The notes under the pieces: model-generated
Seen by the model: the letters and a program-made list of their open reading frames with translations, nothing else
Databases searched by the model: none
Told to the model about the DNA's origin: nothing
Part shown: one piece after another, positions 5,496 through 7,039 of the stretch
Layout: every line of letters begins with the position of its first letter
How positions within the stretch are numbered: the stretch's first letter is position 1
Assembly (NCBI GenBank): GCA_028691715.1
Contig: JAQUYR010000064.1
Coordinates: 1-7,039 of the forward strand
Source of the DNA: Bacilli bacterium
GTDB taxonomy: Bacteria > Bacillota_I > Bacilli_A > ML615J-28 > CAG-698
Length of the DNA: 7,039 nt
Reading direction: 5' to 3'
Translations under genes and position numbers: made by a program

Positions 5496-6344
5496 TTATT
5501 CATAACACCAAGCGACACCAATTCCACCATATCCCAGGTTAATAGCGATAACAGGAGAGATTTGACGAGAAATTTTGATCAAAGCATTATCAATTCCTTC
5601 TTTTAAAGCTTCAGCAACTCTATTAACACGATTAATAGCATTGGCATGTGATATATAAATATATACTTTCTTAGTGGCATCTTTGATTTCACTTTTAATT
5701 CTGTCAACAATAAAATTGATAACATTTCTCTCAGTTCTCAGTTTACTAGAAATCAAAACTTTCCCATTGACGTATTCTATCATCGGTTTGACACCTATTA
5801 AATTGCCAATAGCTGCTTTTATTTTAGTAATCCTTCCCGACAATTTTAATGTATTCAAATTCTCAAAGTTCATTAAAATACCACTATTCTTTTTAATATT
5901 TTCAATATATTCCAGTAATTCCTCTATTGTATACTCCTTTTTTATCCTTTCAACGACCAAATTGGTGATAATTTCAGCCCCAACAGATGTACTCAAAGTA
6001 TCAACAACATGAACATTTACTCCCTCAGTTTCCCCACGGGCAATAGTGGCCGATTGATAAGTACCTGATAGAGTTGAAGAAATGGTAAGGCACAAAATAT
6101 CGGTTGCCCCTTTATCTCTTAAGTCTTCAAAAACTTCTAAATATTTTTGTGGAGATGGTTGACTACTACTTACCTTCTTTCCCGCTTCAAGGGCATTCAT
6201 CACGTCACTAATGGTTATATCGATGTCATCTCGAAAAGATTCACCATCGATTATGACATTTAGAGGAACAACAGTTATATTGTTGTCCTTAATAAAATTC
6301 TCATCAAGATTAAATGTACTATCAGTAACAATTCTAAGTTTCAT
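5496..6344 (-). CDS. DegV/FakB family fatty-acid-binding protein
   Basis: 282 residues, the usual DegV length. Family marks in order: IVTDST (5-10) opening the EDD fold; VSSSQPSP (58-65); SSTLSGTYQSA (89-99), whose S93 is the position that contacts the fatty-acid carboxylate in Staphylococcus FakB; VVDTLSTSVGAE (113-124); LSGRITKIKAAIGNLIGVKPMI (168-189). By family knowledge these cytosolic proteins carry one fatty acid and present it to the kinase FakA, which makes acyl-phosphate for PlsX/PlsY. Odd point: the C-terminal H-x-G-P-G motif reads N269-L-G-Y-G, so the usual carboxylate-binding His is Asn. Start at 6344 rather than an in-frame start 11 codons upstream (6377), because GGAGGT lies five bases before this ATG. 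Single-gene unit with its own terminator, divergent from the radical SAM gene. Confidence 0.93.
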   Translation of the reverse strand: MKLRIVTDSTFNLDENFIKDNNITVVPLNVIIDGESFRDDIDITISDVMNALEAGKKVSSSQPSPQKYLEVFEDLRDKGATDILCLTISSTLSGTYQSATIARGETEGVNVHVVDTLSTSVGAEIITNLVVERIKKEYTIEELLEYIENIKKNSGILMNFENLNTLKLSGRITKIKAAIGNLIGVKPMIEYVNGKVLISSKLRTERNVINFIVDRIKSEIKDATKKVYIYISHANAINRVNRVAEALKEGIDNALIKISRQISPVIAINLGYGGIGVAWCYE

Positions 6345-6386
6345 TTTTACCTCCAAAATTAAACTTTTACTTTTCATATGTTTCTA

Positions 6387-6395
6387 TGATATAAT
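6387..6395 (+). promoter_or_regulatory. Extended -10 element in the divergent degV/radical SAM region
   Basis: TGA followed by TATAAT (6387-6395) on the + strand, with a weak -35 near 6367; the transcript would have a leader of roughly 86 nt before the ATG at 6488. The gap 6345-6487 is so AT-rich that other -10-like strings occur on both strands. For the degV-family gene a possible minus-strand pair is TTGAGC and TATAAA with a 17-base gap, predicting a start near 6408. No operator or riboswitch is visible. Confidence 0.45.
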
Positions 6396-6487
6396 AATGT
6401 ATTATATTATAAATCATTTTTATAAAAAAAGATAGTTATTTGCTCAAGATATTATGACAATTTTAACAATAAAAAACATGGTGAATT

Positions 6488-7039
6488 ATGAAAGATTACA
6501 TCAACAATCAACACAGATATTACACATTAGATTTTTATCTAAAAAAAAGATTTGCTTCTAAAGTCTTTAAGGTAGCTCTAAATGGTAATTTTTCTTGTCC
6601 TAATCGCGATGGAACAATTAGTGATAAGGGATGTCTTTTCTGCTCACCTGAGGGAAGTGGTGATTTTGGGGGAAATCGCTTTGAGAGTTTAAAAGAACAA
6701 TTTGATAAGGTTTCATCAGTAATTCATCATAAATGGCCAAATGCTAAATATATCGCTTATTTCCAGGCGAATACCAATACATATGGTCCCCTAAAAAAAT
6801 TAAAGAATCTTTTTGAAGAAGCAATAAAGTTAAGTCCTGATATTGTTGCTTTGAGTATTGCAACAAGACCGGATTGCCTAAGCGAGGATATTTTAAATTA
6901 TTTAGCAGAATTAAACAAAAAAATTCCTCTATGGATTGAGCTGGGTTTACAAACAATCAATGAAGACACAGCAAAATACATCAATCGAGGCTATAAACTA
7001 GAAGTCTTCACCCAGGCAGTGATGAACTTACGAGAAAGA
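6488..7039 (+). CDS. TIGR01212/YhcC-type radical SAM protein, 3' end outside window
   Basis: 184 codons from ATG at 6488, open to the window end. The iron-sulfur cluster motif is C37-x11-C49-x2-C52 within NGNFSCPNRDGTISDKGCLFC, a longer spacing than the usual CxxxCxxC and typical of the YhcC/TIGR01212 family and of Elp3-like enzymes. Further family-like blocks are DFGGNRF (59-65), YFQANTNTYGP (93-103), ALSIATRPDCL (about 123-133) and WIELGLQTINE (about 149-159). S-adenosylmethionine cleavage at the 4Fe-4S cluster is expected; the natural substrate of this family is not known to me. The ribosome site is GGTGA, four bases upstream. Cytosolic, no signal peptide. Divergent from the degV-family gene. 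Confidence 0.92.
   Translation, partial: MKDYINNQHRYYTLDFYLKKRFASKVFKVALNGNFSCPNRDGTISDKGCLFCSPEGSGDFGGNRFESLKEQFDKVSSVIHHKWPNAKYIAYFQANTNTYGPLKKLKNLFEEAIKLSPDIVALSIATRPDCLSEDILNYLAELNKKIPLWIELGLQTINEDTAKYINRGYKLEVFTQAVMNLRER

Overview
This is a low-GC window (very AT-rich between genes) with Shine-Dalgarno sites of the GGAGG/GAGGTGA type and sigma70/sigmaA-like promoters. It reads in the standard code: Trp is TGG and argS stops at TGA, so it is not a Mycoplasma/Spiroplasma with UGA=Trp. Gene content and style (PlsC-like acyltransferase, M42 peptidase, DegV, DUF308 membrane protein, CCA-encoded tRNAs) suggest a Firmicute or a standard-code Mollicutes relative (Acholeplasma/Izemoplasma/Haloplasma-like, or Erysipelotrichia). 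That placement is inference. I see no mobile element, CRISPR array or phage gene.

Layout. 1-603 (-): 5' two thirds of a PlsC-type acyltransferase, cut by the window edge, with its own promoter. 745-1000 (+): a two-tRNA unit, tRNA-Arg(UCG) then tRNA-Glu(CUC), with promoter and terminator. 1019-1685 (+): a small GNAT-fold acetyltransferase and a two-TM small protein, each with its own promoter, ending at a terminator shared with the convergent operon. 1687-5131 (-): a tightly packed operon argS > DUF308 membrane protein > M42 aminopeptidase. 5165-5429 (-): an apparently undescribed structured non-coding RNA of about 227 nt, with a perfect-consensus promoter, several hairpins and an intrinsic terminator. 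5456-6344 (-): a DegV/FakB-family fatty-acid-binding protein with its terminator. 6345-6487: divergent promoter region. 6488-7039 (+): start of a TIGR01212/YhcC-type radical SAM protein, cut by the window edge.

Functionally the window is mostly housekeeping: translation (argS, two tRNAs), lipid handling (PlsC-like enzyme, DegV fatty-acid carrier), peptide turnover (M42) and probable RNA or small-molecule modification (radical SAM). The part that ordinary gene calling misses is the RNA at 5170-5396. An open reading frame of 69 codons lies over it, but its GTG would sit at the predicted transcription start with no room for a ribosome site, and base composition and folding point to RNA. I could not assign it to a family; 6S RNA and the raiA motif are the first known families to test.
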